From the NCBI GenBank assembly GCA_000226015.1, contig JH156626.1:288809-352808 (forward strand): DNA of 64,000 nucleotides. Direction: 5' to 3'. The notes under the pieces are model-generated. The model worked only from the letters and a program-made list of their open reading frames with translations, did no database searches and was not told the DNA's origin. Every line of letters begins with the position of its first letter. Position 1 is the stretch's first letter. Shown one piece after another: positions 44,930 through 56,800 of this stretch. The stretch is from Mnemiopsis leidyi (taxonomy: Eukaryota; Ctenophora; Tentaculata; Lobata; Bolinopsidae). Made by a program: the position numbers and the translations under genes.

Positions 44930-45747
44930 GTACATGTTCTCACTCGACAAATAAGTTTGAATATCTTGCGAAAATAACATAAAGATTGCTACCTTTTTTA
45001 CTGTAATACACTTTATTTTTGTAATTCACCTTTTGGCTGATAAGAGTAAAAACCTTTAAAGACTAAGAAATTTAATTAATCTTTTGCTGATGAGGTTTGA
45101 AAGCTAAGACTGAAAGTTTGGAGCTTACGAAAGGCTTTTCGTAATGAGTGTAGTGGAAGGTCATCCTTTCACGGTTATTATGGATGCCTCTTTAATGTTT
45201 ATACGTAAAAACAATGAACGTTTTGGGTTGGTTTGGATTTTGGAACCAGAATTTAAATAGTCTTAAACGAAAATCTTGAAATAGATTTTGATGAATTTCG
45301 ATGAATTTTGATCTTAAGCAACATTAGTCACAGTATATTTTTATCATTGCCGATTATCCTCATCTTTATTATCCTTATGCTTTTATCAAAATCATCAATA
45401 TTTGCTTGATTTCTTGACAAGTTGAAATGAAACTTAACCGCTATTAAACAGAAATTCGCCATGAACTTATTCAGAGTTAGTTAAGACGAGTCTACAAGTA
45501 TGGGTGCTGTGAGATGTCCTCTATTCTCTCAACATCTAAATAATTCATTACGAGTATTTCATAGCTCGGTAGTTGGTCAATGGTCAATTCTAATGCTTGA
45601 AATAATAGCCCCATAAGGGTGGTAAGGTAACTTGAAGTTTTGTGATCCATTTCAAGGTTGTCAGAAGTTATTTCATCTTGGAATATGAAAAATGAACGAA
45701 CTCTTAAATTAAAAAAACGAAGTGTTAGAAGATACTCTTGACCATAT
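44930..45747. other. AT-rich spacer, nothing recognised
   Basis: No frame or structured repeat supported. Confidence 0.45.
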
Positions 45748-47081
45748 TTGCTCTTGATATGTTCATTAAGGTTAACAGCATGTCCAAGAATTAGAGACTT
45801 TAATCAGATCTATAAGTTAGCAGTATATATCACGGGTCCTCATTTCGTAAAAGTTGACTTTTTAAAGTCATTAAAAGAGCCGAAACTTGAAAATGACAGT
45901 TTTAAAACTTGGACAGTTTTTCAAACTAGGACGCTTTTCTGCGCTGACGACGACTTAAGCAGAATGGTTCCTGTCGTCCTTCCCCAGGAAGGGTTCCATA
46001 AGAATAGGAGCTGCTTGACACAGCTAATGGAGCATGTTGACAGTGTACTCAAGGCACAGTAAAGCATTTGATAAGGTTGACCATAAAATCTTATTGGCAT
46101 AGATGAAACATTATTGTATCAATGGCCCGATATATGACTGGATTGAATGCTTTTTAAGTAACCGAAAACAGACAGTAGTTGTTGTTGGGAAGAAGTCAAC
46201 GTTTAGGGAAAGTGGAGTTTCTCAAGGCACTGTATTGGGACCAGTGTTCTTTATCATCTATGTTACTGACCTGGTCCTTAGAGTAAAGCCGTCCAAAATC
46301 CTAACTCTTGCTGATGACACTAAGGCCTAAGCTGATGAAGGCTAAAACACGGTTGCTTTGTAAAACACTTCCCCAAGCCGATTTAGACAGTGTCATCCAA
46401 TGGTCTATATCAAACGATATGCAAGTTCATGAGAATAAGTTTGTTGTAATGAACTACTGCCTCAATGTATGGAAGATTTTCACTGAATTGCCATTCACTG
46501 CTGAAAAGGCAGTATCACTCGATACGACCACTTTGAATATTCTTGAACCGTACAGTCACACACAAGACCTCAGAGTGTATCTGTCAGATGACTGTTCATG
46601 GTCATATCACATGAACAAAATGACAGCTGAAGCTCGGAAAATGGCTGCAGTGACTCGAGAAACTCAATCTGCTTTCTCTACAACGGAGGAGAGAGGTATC
46701 CGATAATTCATGTGTGAAAGATGATGAATGATAAGGCTCCAAACAACATCGGATTGGGTACCTACAACTCCTCAAGACTTGGGATCATATATCAATCCCA
46801 AAGTACAATCATCAGGCACAAAAGTCTTACTCGACTGCTTAAGATAACTCTTTTAGAATCAAAGCTGCCCGATTATGGAATCTTCTACCAAAAAGTGTCA
46901 ACAGCCACACCACGCTTGAGCCTTTTAAAGTTGCACTAGGTGGATTCATTGACCAGTTTCCGGACAGGCCACCGGTGCCAGGGTACACTCCCCCTAACAG
47001 CAACTCTCTAATTGACAGGGAAATGGAGTATGCCCTGATCCTAGATGCGAGCCCTGCCGAACCCTTCAAAAAGTATCAAAA
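45748..47081 (+). mobile_element. Decayed LINE (CR1/Jockey-group) reverse transcriptase fragment
   Basis: The plus strand encodes reverse transcriptase pieces in order: GFHKNRSCLTQLMEHVD, KAFDKVDHKILL, then WIECFLSNRKQ with GVSQGTVLGPVFFIIYVTDL, then LADDT (catalytic DD), and a thumb region through LRVYLSDDCSWSYHMNKM. After a deletion that removes the usual distal thumb, a tail follows, ending PPVPGYTPPNSNSLIDREM. Several stops and at least one frame change (near 46325) break it, so it is inactive. The 5' half (endonuclease) is absent. Confidence 0.85.
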
Positions 47082-47096
47082 AGTAAGTAAGTAACA

Positions 47097-47270
47097 TCGT
47101 GCTCCTGAATATTTCGCCCCAGCGATGCTAACCATAATCCCAACCCTAATGAAGTTGTCTGTTGTGGTCTGTGGAGCAGGGCGTCACTGGGGCAAAATCT
47201 CTGCACCACAACGTTCTCGGGAACGATGTTCTGGGACAAGACGTCGGCCACCAACAGAATTGGTCCTAGT
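47097..47270 (+). repeat. Dispersed repeat copy B
   Basis: Diverged copy of the element at 10920-11115, in the same orientation. It includes an insertion of a few words after gttgtctgt and a shared end near aagacgtcggccaccaaca. It lies just 3' of the LINE fragment. Confidence 0.6.
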
Positions 47271-47972
47271 TTTGAAAACACTAAAACCGAGAAGATAGAT
47301 CAGCTAGGACACTCTTGACTCAACGGAATCAATAAACAGGACGCAATCAACCTGAAACGGACACATACGGGAAGGTTGACGTACGTTGCAGGTGAAATCT
47401 CGTATGATGTCCCCGATTAAAAACAGGACGCATTTTGGCAAAGTATCCTTATCTAAAGCCAGGAATAATTTCGTTCAGGCAATGTTTGTGGAAAATCCAA
47501 AAGCACGAGATTCGACAAAGCTCAACCCGTGGAGTAAAGTTTGTACGTGGCTGTGTCATGTAACGCAAGTATCTTGGTTCACTAGGTCTATGTCAACGCG
47601 CGCTACAAAATCTAAACTTTAAAATTGTGCCAAGTTACCCTGAATAGGGGCAACTCCACTGGAGGTAGCGTTGAGTGCGAAGAAAAGAGGGAAGTGATAC
47701 ATAAGCTAAATTGTTAATCAGAATACTCGATGATCAGTTGTTATAAAACTAAAGAACAAGACTTCATGGAAAAGGGCCCAGTTCCATCGTGATGAAATGC
47801 AAAACAAGCGATAAAACCTAGGAACTGAAATGCTACTCTAAATCGCTACGTCTGAACAAATCGAAATCTTCAATATCGATAATTAACCATCATGTTAAAG
47901 CATAGTGATAAAACTTACTCGAACTTACACAACACATAACTTTAACATTGTTGGGTAATACATGAAACTTAC
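47271..47972. other. 3' flank of the unrecognised gene
   Basis: A tiny minus-strand exon (acceptor ctacctccag, then GGAGTTGCCCCTATTCAG before gtaact, near 47638-47656) would join the gene to its right in phase. It is too short to be sure. I could not find the stop codon of that gene. Confidence 0.3.
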
Positions 47973-50482
47973 TTGGAGCATTTTGAGTTGCCGTACATAT
48001 GTTCCTGATAGATATCATCCTATGAATAATCGGTAGTATTAGAGTTAATCATTATGATGTCACTTGAATCAAAGCAAAAATTTGATCCCTTTGGCCACAA
48101 AACCCATTCATTCTTGACACAAAACCAGTGGCCAAGCGAACAACATATCATTGATCAATGATCTGCACTGCGTCACGTGCAACTGTGCAATAAAACAAAT
48201 GTGATGAGTTTTCGAAGACACAATTAAGTTTAAGAAACGAAACAAAACCCAAACTGAGATGAAACTATTACCGGGGCAATGCCAATGGCTCTAACACGAG
48301 CTAAAACTAGAGACATCTCACGGGATATAACTGTTTTGTGAATCTTGTAACTTATCCGGTACCTCATTTTGCCACAAACTGTTTCTGAGAGCTACCCATG
48401 GGTTCAGGTCGGCTTGGACGACACGTGGTACGTACAGGGGGATTGTGGCGTTCTTGAAGCGGTTCTTGGAAGCAACGTGGACCAGCTGAGCTGCCGTCTT
48501 TACTATCCACTCTGAAAACATACATCGATACATTATAATGCTAAGTTAACATGAAGGTATGAATACATGACACTAAATGGTTATGAACTAGCCAAGAATT
48601 AAATTTTTGATCTCAACACTCAAACTGTTGCATGGATGTCTTCTGCCAGTGAATTACGAAACCAGTTTACTGCTATAAATCATTCTAAGGAAAATTACAA
48701 AAAGAGAGAACATTTAAAGAATAACCTGTGTTAATCATGATATCTCCCAGTTCTTGATGGGTAGGATCCCCGTCATTATCTTCAGACTGAACATCACAAA
48801 ATTTGTGTTCTTTCTTTACCAAAGTTATCTGGTCTGCCAGTGTTCGTATACCTAACCGATTTGACGTAATAAGCACTTGGTTAGCGCGTGATATGTTTTT
48901 CAAACTCAAAACTTTAAATTTATATCGAAATGCAGCCCCTGGAAGGTACGAGATAAAACAACAATGTATACAAACAAGTCAGTGTGGTACCTAAAGTTTG
49001 TACGTCCCAGGGTTTGTGGGACAAATCAACAAAAACATTCTCGATATCCTTCAACCAGATCTTCTGTCCAATAGGAAACCCAGGCCGGGAGTGGAGCTGC
49101 ATCAGCTCCTTGTTCTGTAAGGTAGCGTTTTAGTTTTAGTTTGATACGTTAAAAACATGTTTACAGCATTAATATGTTGACAATATTTTAGCAGAATGTT
49201 AGTATCTTAACAATATGTTAACAGTAACTCAGCCCCCAGGTTCGATTGACATAAAAAATATTTTATGAGAATGATCTAATAAATATAACAAACATGTACA
49301 ATCAGGTGATATACCTGATCGTTTTGCTGCAGTAAGATGTCATCAGAAGAGAAGATGGTGAACTGAGGAGCTAACACGTAGCCGTAGTTCCAGTCCTCTG
49401 ATCCCACGCTGTCTACCTCTCCTGCACTTATCTGTCTGGAGAAGTTCTGGTGAAGTGCTGGTAAAGTGTTGAGTCGGATAATATTTGAAACATCATTGTA
49501 CATGCTATTGATATTGAAGAGCGAGTTGTCGCCTATGCGAAATTGATGTTTTTCTTGAGTTCCCTCCTCCGTATACTCTAAGATCTCTGACAATCTTATT
49601 ATCATCTAAAAATTAAGTTGGAATACCTGCATTCCAAACTGTCAACAAGTATGTTAGTCAGTATTTTTATCTCCGAATCAGATAAAGCTGCGTCAAGTAT
49701 AACTTTTGGCTTGAAACTCTCTTCGACCTGAAAAAATTAAACCGTAAACGACGTTTAAAAAAACTGCTTCTTTTTGTAAGACGTTTACTAGACGTCTTAC
49801 AAAAAGAAGCCGTTTTTTTAAAAAAGCCAAGCAGATAAAACATTGGATAAGATACAAAATTTAGAGAGAAACGTCACCTTCATGACGATGTTCCTCGTGA
49901 GAGACGGGTCGTGAGTGTAGTGTTGTCCTGTCACGTGATAGTAGTGTCCATATCCTGCAGTCTTTAGGTTGGGCACTAGCCTCTCTCCTACATCTGCAAT
50001 GAGGGTTATTGTCATGGCAACAAGGGTTGGTGTCTTGGTAACAAGGGTTGTTGTCATTGTTACAAGGGTTGTTGTCATAATAACATGGGTTGTTGTCATG
50101 CCAACAATGATTGTTATCATGGCAAACACTGGATTGTTGTTAGTCAATATCATGGAGTTGGGTCCTCTCTCGCTACCAAAGTTTTATACCTAACCCAAAC
50201 GTCGTGAAAGATATTGCTTTAAATACCCGTTATTAATTTAAAATAATACTAAAACATATAACGATTGACTTAGTGGAACGATTTCTATCTAAATAGTAAA
50301 ATACCGAATGGAACACTACAAAAACCGATATCATTTGATAACAAAAAGTCCCGACCTGAAAACAAAGGTAAAGGAACTGACTTCGCATCAGGACCTCTCC
50401 TGACGAAAGGTAGATCAGACAGCTGATTACACAGGACACTCCCAAGTCTAGTGCATTTTCTTTTTGCTAGCGTGCACAGCAT
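47973..50482 (-). CDS. Unrecognised multi-exon protein with basic N-terminus (3' end not found)
   Basis: Eight exons chain in phase: 50356-50482, 49878-49993, 49627-49727, 49315-49594, 48991-49114, 48726-48938, 48363-48511 and 47973-48019 (at least 385 aa). The start MLCTLAKRKCTRLGSVLC is basic and could be a mitochondrial presequence. Readable blocks include KTAGYGHYYHVTGQHYTHDP, EDWNYGYVLAPQFTIFSSDD, SRPGFPIGQKIWLKDIENVF, ISRANQVLITSNRLGIRTLA and FKNATIPLYVPRVVQADLNP. The composition is soluble and globular with no membrane segment. Continuous phase and non-repetitive composition make it a real gene, but I do not recognise the family. The exon at 49315-49594 uses the acceptor aataag, which is needed for phase. 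Confidence 0.65.
49758..49820. repeat. Near-perfect hairpin in an intron
   Basis: gcttctttttgtaagacgt faces acgtcttacaaaaagaagc with a short loop (ttactag), and flanking a/t runs extend the pairing. It lies in an intron of the unrecognised minus-strand gene, close to the exon at 49627-49727. Confidence 0.85.
50005..50125. repeat. ~20-bp tandem repeat (aagggttgttgtcat)
   Basis: Five to six degenerate units in the first intron of the unrecognised gene, adjacent to the exon starting at 49993. It produces artefactual Thr/Val-rich frames on both strands. Confidence 0.75.
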
Positions 50483-50961
50483 AGTAGTAGACTCCTTCCC
50501 TTATTTAGATTTGGGTTGTAACATTATGGATACCAAAATTATTAAAATGTCAACGTTCTTTGTGAAGCATTTCATGATTTCCTGGCTATAAATTTTTGGC
50601 AGTCATCTTTATAGCTAATTACTGCCTTTTTGTTTAGATAAGTGAATATTGCTGGCTACTGGCTAGAATGTAAAAATTATTGAAGTTGCAGCGACTTAGC
50701 CAAACAAAAATTAATCAACTGAACATCAAAAACAACTGTGTCAACTTATATCTTTAAAGCAACTTCTAACTAAGACAATATGTGCGGTAAAAACAGAAAA
50801 CTTTATAACGCTGAGTCACCAAAAATTTAGAATGAAACACAGTCAGGTGCTTATCGTTAAACAAAAGCAAAAGGTCTGGTACCATTTGTGATAACCATTA
50901 AATACATGCGAAAACTTAACCCGTAATATGATCTACTCATACCACAACTCAACCAAACCAT
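50483..50961. other. Spacer between the unrecognised gene and MCM10
   Basis: About 480 bp of AT-rich sequence. It should hold the promoter of the left gene and the 3' UTR of MCM10. No motif is distinctive enough to annotate. Confidence 0.4.
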
Positions 50962-53310
50962 TCACTTAAACTTTTCCTGAATTTCAATATCCTCGGCTCT
51001 CACAACAAGCCGCTCACTCTCCAACTTGGGCCCCTTTTTCTCGTGGTACATACTGCACTTGACCCAGGCTGACTTGCCGCACTTCATGCAGTTGTGGTCA
51101 GGGTATGGCATTCCCACAGCGTCAGTTCTTTGGGAACAGTGCGAACATTTGAAAAACTTTTTGACTGCAGGTCCTTTTTTAACGGGATGATTTTCCTCGA
51201 TGCACTTCGGAAGTTGTTTGGAAGTAGCAGTGTTGCATGTCTTGCAGATGTAGACCGTTACTTTAATCTCCTGGATCTTCATCAGCTTCTCCTCGTTGTA
51301 TTCGAACTTCTCAAGTGCATTAAAATAGTCGGTTGTCCTCTCGATCTCTTGCTCTCGTATGACACCCACATTCATGGATTGAGCCTTTATAAGTCTTTTT
51401 CCCTCCGCAGAGTCGGCGTCGAGATTTCCAAACGCAGCAGAAAGAATACCTTTTTTCACAGCAGGAGTAGCTTCCTTTGATTGACCATTGTTTTTACGAT
51501 TCTTGTTTTCTTTTTCTTGTCTCGACTTGACAGAGTTTTTAGTAATTATTGGTTTAGAACACATCATATCAGATGCTCTGTTGAGGACGATTTCTTCTTC
51601 GGGAGGAGGCTCTTTCTCAAGACCAAGTGATCTCTCTTTCATCCGAAGTCTCTCATCTGCAGTAAGCTCGTGTCGTTTTCTGTTTGGATTCTTCGCAGTA
51701 AATGCTCCCTTTCTGGCCAAGGAAAGCGCTTTAGCTTTAATGGCGGCTTTCTTTTTGTCGGTGTTAAGACTGATGAAACCACCCGCAGAAGCACCACTTC
51801 CGAGTTTTGGAGTTTCTATGTGCTTTTTGAAGAATGTCTTACAAGATGTCAATTCCAACTTGGCACGTTTTGAAGACTGGGTGTTATCTGCAGGTTTGGG
51901 TGATGACTCCAGGGCTCGTTTTAGCTGAATAGAGCCTGAGGACTGGATCTTTAATCTGCTGTTAAATTCCTCGGTGCTAACAAGTGGGGTTGAAATCATC
52001 ATACCTTTCTTTTTTAAAGCTGTCACTTCAGGCTTGTCAGCCACAGCTTCGTCAAATAATTTGCTTTGAGCTGGCTTGGCATGAGGATAGTATACATTGC
52101 CCTTATGAGTAAATGCTTGACATTCCTGCTTTAACTTCTGAACTTTGCTGTTTCCGGGTTGTGGGGTGTAGGAACCATTCAATGCCGTCCTTTTGTTTCT
52201 CATCTGGGCATGGACTTTGACTATGTGAAAATCGCAATACTGTGTCAAAGCTTTGTTGATAAAGTTATTACATTGTTGCCCACCTTTAGTGATATTTCTG
52301 CAAGTTCCATAATCAGCTGCCATACCCATTCTGATGAGTTTCTCAGGGTTGTCTAAAGTAAAAGCAAGATCACTCTTCTTTCCCTTTTCCTGGTCACGAG
52401 GTGGCATGAAATTTGGATTGAGCAGGGCAACCACTGTGCCAACTTGCTCCTTCCGGTGCTCTAGATGAACATTTTTAAACAAAAACAGAGAAATCGTGTT
52501 GTCAAGCGAAACCAAGTCTGACAGTGTCCAGATGCTATAGTCGTTTCCGGTTTTAGACTTGAACGGTCCTGCTTTTCTAACAATAACACCGGATGATACC
52601 CAGTCACCAGCTACCTCCTGCTTATCTTTAAAGTGGATTGGGAGATGCTGAATTTTGATGAATCTGCGAGTAGCGACCGCACAATTGAAGTCACTTTTAG
52701 CGATAGACCTGTTAGCGATTCTAATCCCTGAGTGAGGACATTTGTCAAGTTTGTCTGGTGTCGGTGTTATTGAAACAGACTTGACACTGCTTTGTTTGGC
52801 TGGTGTAGTTTTTACTGCTGCTTTGTTGAGGGCTGAACCGAAATTGTCAGAGAGTTGACAATTTGACGGAGTTTTACTTGGTGTTTGTTGAGGACTTGTT
52901 TTAGGTTTATCTGGGTTTAAATCGGATGGGAGAATATTTTTGAATTTGTCTGAAAGAGAGGACTTCTTTGGAGTTACTTCATTTTGATGAGTCGACTTCT
53001 CATTAGAACGTGGTCTAGCTATTGCCCCTCCTTGGGTCTTAGTCTTAGTTGCAGTTTCTGATTTTACGGGCGTTACCATGCTTTGTTTCTGCAACATTTC
53101 TTCCATCATTTTCATTTTTTGCTTCATCTCTTCAAGTTCGGATCTTAATTTCTCTTCGCTGGCAGACACATTAGCTGGAGATTCTTCTGAGGGTTGGTTC
53201 ACTTGCTGATCTGAGGAATCTAACTTTGTGTCCTCTTTACTTTGAGATTCGATTGGCAAGTCATCATCGTCGAATTCATCAAATAGATCATCCAGATCTT
53301 CGTCAGACAT
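50962..53310 (-). CDS. MCM10: MCM10 replication initiation factor (intronless)
   Basis: A single frame of 782 aa (human about 875). The N-terminus is acidic (DEDLDDLFDEFDDDD) with a coiled-coil stretch (ELEEMKQKMKMMEEMLQKQ) for self-association. The OB-fold follows (FIKIQHLPIHFK through HKEQVGTVVALLNP-like strands), then the CCCH zinc finger (GTCRNITKGGQQCNNFINKA ... YCDFH). The conserved GSGASAGGFISL patch comes next, and the C-terminal zinc ribbon has CKTC, CSHC and HNCMKCG pairs. MCM10 binds CMG helicase, Pol alpha and DNA to activate replication origins. The start is the only Met before the acidic block. Absence of introns is unusual beside its many-exon neighbours. Confidence 0.95.
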   Translation of the reverse strand: MSDEDLDDLFDEFDDDDLPIESQSKEDTKLDSSDQQVNQPSEESPANVSASEEKLRSELEEMKQKMKMMEEMLQKQSMVTPVKSETATKTKTQGGAIARPRSNEKSTHQNEVTPKKSSLSDKFKNILPSDLNPDKPKTSPQQTPSKTPSNCQLSDNFGSALNKAAVKTTPAKQSSVKSVSITPTPDKLDKCPHSGIRIANRSIAKSDFNCAVATRRFIKIQHLPIHFKDKQEVAGDWVSSGVIVRKAGPFKSKTGNDYSIWTLSDLVSLDNTISLFLFKNVHLEHRKEQVGTVVALLNPNFMPPRDQEKGKKSDLAFTLDNPEKLIRMGMAADYGTCRNITKGGQQCNNFINKALTQYCDFHIVKVHAQMRNKRTALNGSYTPQPGNSKVQKLKQECQAFTHKGNVYYPHAKPAQSKLFDEAVADKPEVTALKKKGMMISTPLVSTEEFNSRLKIQSSGSIQLKRALESSPKPADNTQSSKRAKLELTSCKTFFKKHIETPKLGSGASAGGFISLNTDKKKAAIKAKALSLARKGAFTAKNPNRKRHELTADERLRMKERSLGLEKEPPPEEEIVLNRASDMMCSKPIITKNSVKSRQEKENKNRKNNGQSKEATPAVKKGILSAAFGNLDADSAEGKRLIKAQSMNVGVIREQEIERTTDYFNALEKFEYNEEKLMKIQEIKVTVYICKTCNTATSKQLPKCIEENHPVKKGPAVKKFFKCSHCSQRTDAVGMPYPDHNCMKCGKSAWVKCSMYHEKKGPKLESERLVVRAEDIEIQEKFK

Positions 53311-53866
53311 GACAGCAAACTGAAAAAATATGTGGGCAATTTACTTGATTAATCCTGATAAATAAAAAAATCATGATTTTCGGAATAATGTCAGAGGATC
53401 GATAACTTATTAAAACTGAGTAAACTTTGATAGTGGCTACAAATACCGTATCCACTAAAAATTTGTCGGTGGTATTTGTTCCTCTCTTGATCTTGTTAGG
53501 TCAAAAATGGATTGGTCAAAGGTGAAAAACCAAGAAACTTTTAACCAAAAGGTAAAGCAAATAGACTGCTTTTTGAGAAATTATTGACATGAAAATACAT
53601 CAATCAATAGCAAAGAACGAAATCAAAAACAAATCCACAAAATAAAAGGTATCTCAAAACACTCTGGAGTATGTCAAAAATTTAAAATTAAAAGTTTGGA
53701 AATTGGAACTTTCCTATAAAATCAGTGGCAAAGGGATTATTCAAAAATATTAAAAAATCACATTTCAGACTGCCTAAATAAAGTGAGTAACATTCATAAG
53801 TATTCAGCAAACAGTTCTCAAATGTCTTCCAACTTTACAGTTGTCTCATTTAAACTGACAGTTTTC
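53311..53866. other. MCM10 promoter / VPS26C 3' flank
   Basis: About 556 bp separate the VPS26C stop and the MCM10 start on the same strand. The sequence is AT-rich. A short plus-strand frame at 53508 (MDWSKVKNQETFNQK) ends after 26 codons and could not be chained to anything. Confidence 0.4.
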
Positions 53867-56800
53867 TTATTTCCTAGGTCTGTAAAGTTTGATAGGAAAG
53901 TTCTCCGTAATCAAGTGATCGTCTTGCAGGACGATAACGATGTTTACTTCAAACGCAATCTTGAAGTTGTTGGTGGCAGTGGTCACGCATGTGAACAGTC
54001 TGAGACAAACATTTAATTGTTAACTTCCCCCCTTTTCTTAATAGAACATTAAGTAAAGTACCACTGCTATTTTACGGTTTCGTTTTCCATTCAACGATGA
54101 GATTATACAAAATTTTAAATACTTGCATAAAATTCAATTTTGAGCACGAATAATTGATAAACAAGATTTAATGATACTAACTGAAAAAAACCATATGTCT
54201 GCGATGTTATTACCTGGGAAAGACCATGTGTATGGGAATTGCAAGTCCTCTCATGACATCTCCTTCAGCTATCTGTATATTCTGTATTTCGGTTGCATCT
54301 TTCGCATAACTGTGAGTATCAGAATTGTTTATCTTTTAGGAAATTCTAACATTAATTGCAAGTTATAACAGCAAAAAACAACTAGATGATAAAATCGGGT
54401 CGATATATTCCTTGATAAGCACAGTTGAAAGATCTAAACCCCTCCCTTTGGCTAAAGGATCTCTAATCTGCCTCAGAAACTGCAAACTGAAACTTTTCCT
54501 ACCCCTCAGCACAGCCGCACGTTTCCACCCGAACCAGCTGCAGCTCGATACTCTTGATGGGTTTGGCACTGTGATCTACTGAGATTGTACCTTGTAGCGG
54601 TTGTTCTATGTCACACACAGCTCTTTCTAGTGTTCCGCTGAAACGGTAGTTGTTATTTTGAAGCTGTACTTGGCTCAAAAGTTTGTACTCAGTATGTTTG
54701 GCTATGACTACGTATTACTCATATAACTACATATAATGTACTTATTCGAAGAATGCTGATGTCCTTATTTTCTGATGTACTGAATTTTTTTGTTTTTTAG
54801 ACTATTATCGAATTACAATGTGCTAAACTTTTGTAAATGGGGAGAAAGCAAAGTCACTATGATTCAGGCCACGGAGATTAAAACTCACCTTATTTTGAAA
54901 TCAGGGACAGACTTTATTTCTCTGATGTTCTCTAAGGACTGCGGGGTTATCGTGAATGGTATTGGAGACTCCTCAGTGCTCTTAGCTACTTTGTCTCCTG
55001 ATAACGAAGTAATAGCAAAATATACTTCAAACAAACAAACAAACAAACAAACGGTGAATTTTAGGAATCGTTTATCATTCAAATATCTGTATAAGTCTGC
55101 CTGAAATCTTTGAATAAACAATCAAACAAGCTACCACACAAACTACCAAACATGCAACAAACAACAAAACAAACTACCAAACAAACAAACCCTCGACGAT
55201 GAACTCCAGACTTTTAAGGAGAGGTTTGTTGAGGATGCCCCGTCTCAGTTCAGCGTGAAGAGTGTACTGGACACTGATAAACACACCGTGGTAGCTGTCG
55301 TACAGGGGTCGCGTACTTTTAGCTTTCAGGGGAAACTCAAACGGAATAGTCGTGACTCCTTGCGTGGTGGAAGTTTACATCAAACAAAAAGTCCGGCATT
55401 TAACTATATCACTACCTTACCATCTTTTTACTGATCAGCGTTCTTTCCTGATTATAGTTGTTTATTTTTCAATTCAAGTTATATCACCACATTACCGTAT
55501 TTTAGTTAATCACGATTGAACGTTACGGAGAAATTTCATTAAAAATCTAAATACCTGCAGGAAATTTCCCGGCTTTCTGGACCTCCAAATTGACTGTAAT
55601 GAGAGGTATTGGCTTGACAGAGTTGTAGAATGCCTCAAATATCCCAACACTCTTTGAACTGAGCTGCATGCTCACTACTCCCTCCAGATTGAGAAATAAC
55701 CCCGTGTGTGAAATATCTGAGAAGTAAGATTTCGATTAGATCGAGTAGGACAGTAGACGCTACAGTAATTCCTTACTGTAAAGAATTTTCAGATTAATTG
55801 CGATGTGACGAATGAATATGTGCAACAAATGAATGACTGAATGAGTAAGAACCACGCTCATTACACGGCAGCCCGGATCTGATGAGGCGTTAATTCCGAC
55901 ATGCACAACCGATAGTAGGTATTTTGAAGTATTTGCACTGTCTAAACTTCTTAAACTTGCTGTTTTGATCAAGTGAAAGACTATCGATGAAAATTACTCT
56001 ATTCCCAAGGTTTTTGTAAGTGCATCAATCGGTAAAGTTTGTTGTTTTAGCTCCTCCAATGACCAAGCTCAATTTCATCAAAATGCGACGTAGACCAACA
56101 AATAAACAACAGGAAATAAATGATCTTCAAACTGAAATGTCGGACGTAACCTCGGACACCCCTACACACTCCAGGTCGCTTACTCCAGACGACATCACCA
56201 TCATCTCCGACATCTCCGACATTTCAACCACCTCTTCAACCTCCACCCAACACACTCAATTTAATCTAGAAACTTCCCCCCAACACACCCAGGACAAACA
56301 ACAAACTCCCGCCCAACACTGGAGCAGCCAACTGCTGACGTCACTGCGCTCCCTCCGTCTGAACCTACCGCCTGACTGTCACGTGATAGTGAACACCCAC
56401 CACATCCCCGTACACAGGACAGTGCTCTACATGAACAGTTCCCTGGGAGAGACGGCTAGCTTTAACCAGGAGAGCGGGGTGTACGAAGTGAGGGTGGAGG
56501 GGGATCAGGTCAGGTTGGTTACCGATATTCTAGGGAGTTTCTACACGGGGGAGTTGGAGATCGAGCACCAAAATCTGGAGAGTGTCTACAGGTTTGCTAA
56601 GTCTTATTCCGTGGGTTGGTTGCAGAAGATTGTCTGGGAGAAGTTTGCAGGGTACATTACAGCCGAACCAGGATGTGCGAGGTTTGTCGAGATCTTCAAG
56701 TTCGCACACACCGTGTGGTGCACTCAGCTCGTGGACCTCTGTATCAGTACCCTAGATAACACCCGAGTCATGTCGCTGCTAGCTAAACCTGATCTGATCC

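Noticed and set aside
49818-50153. Thr/Val-rich membrane-like frame
   Set aside because: It is produced by the ~20-bp tandem repeat running into the real exon 49878-49993.
53783-54016. Plus-strand frame SVKFDRKVLRNQVIVLQDDNDVYFK as a gene exon
   Set aside because: It is the complement of the last VPS26C exon, whose minus-strand reading (FEVNIVIVLQDDHLITENFP, stop) matches the family exactly.
54885-55121. Upstream part of the frame (FLKFTVCLFVCLFEVYF) as a VPS26C membrane segment
   Set aside because: It is translated intron with a (caaa)n run; the acceptor at 54998-54999 starts the true exon in phase.
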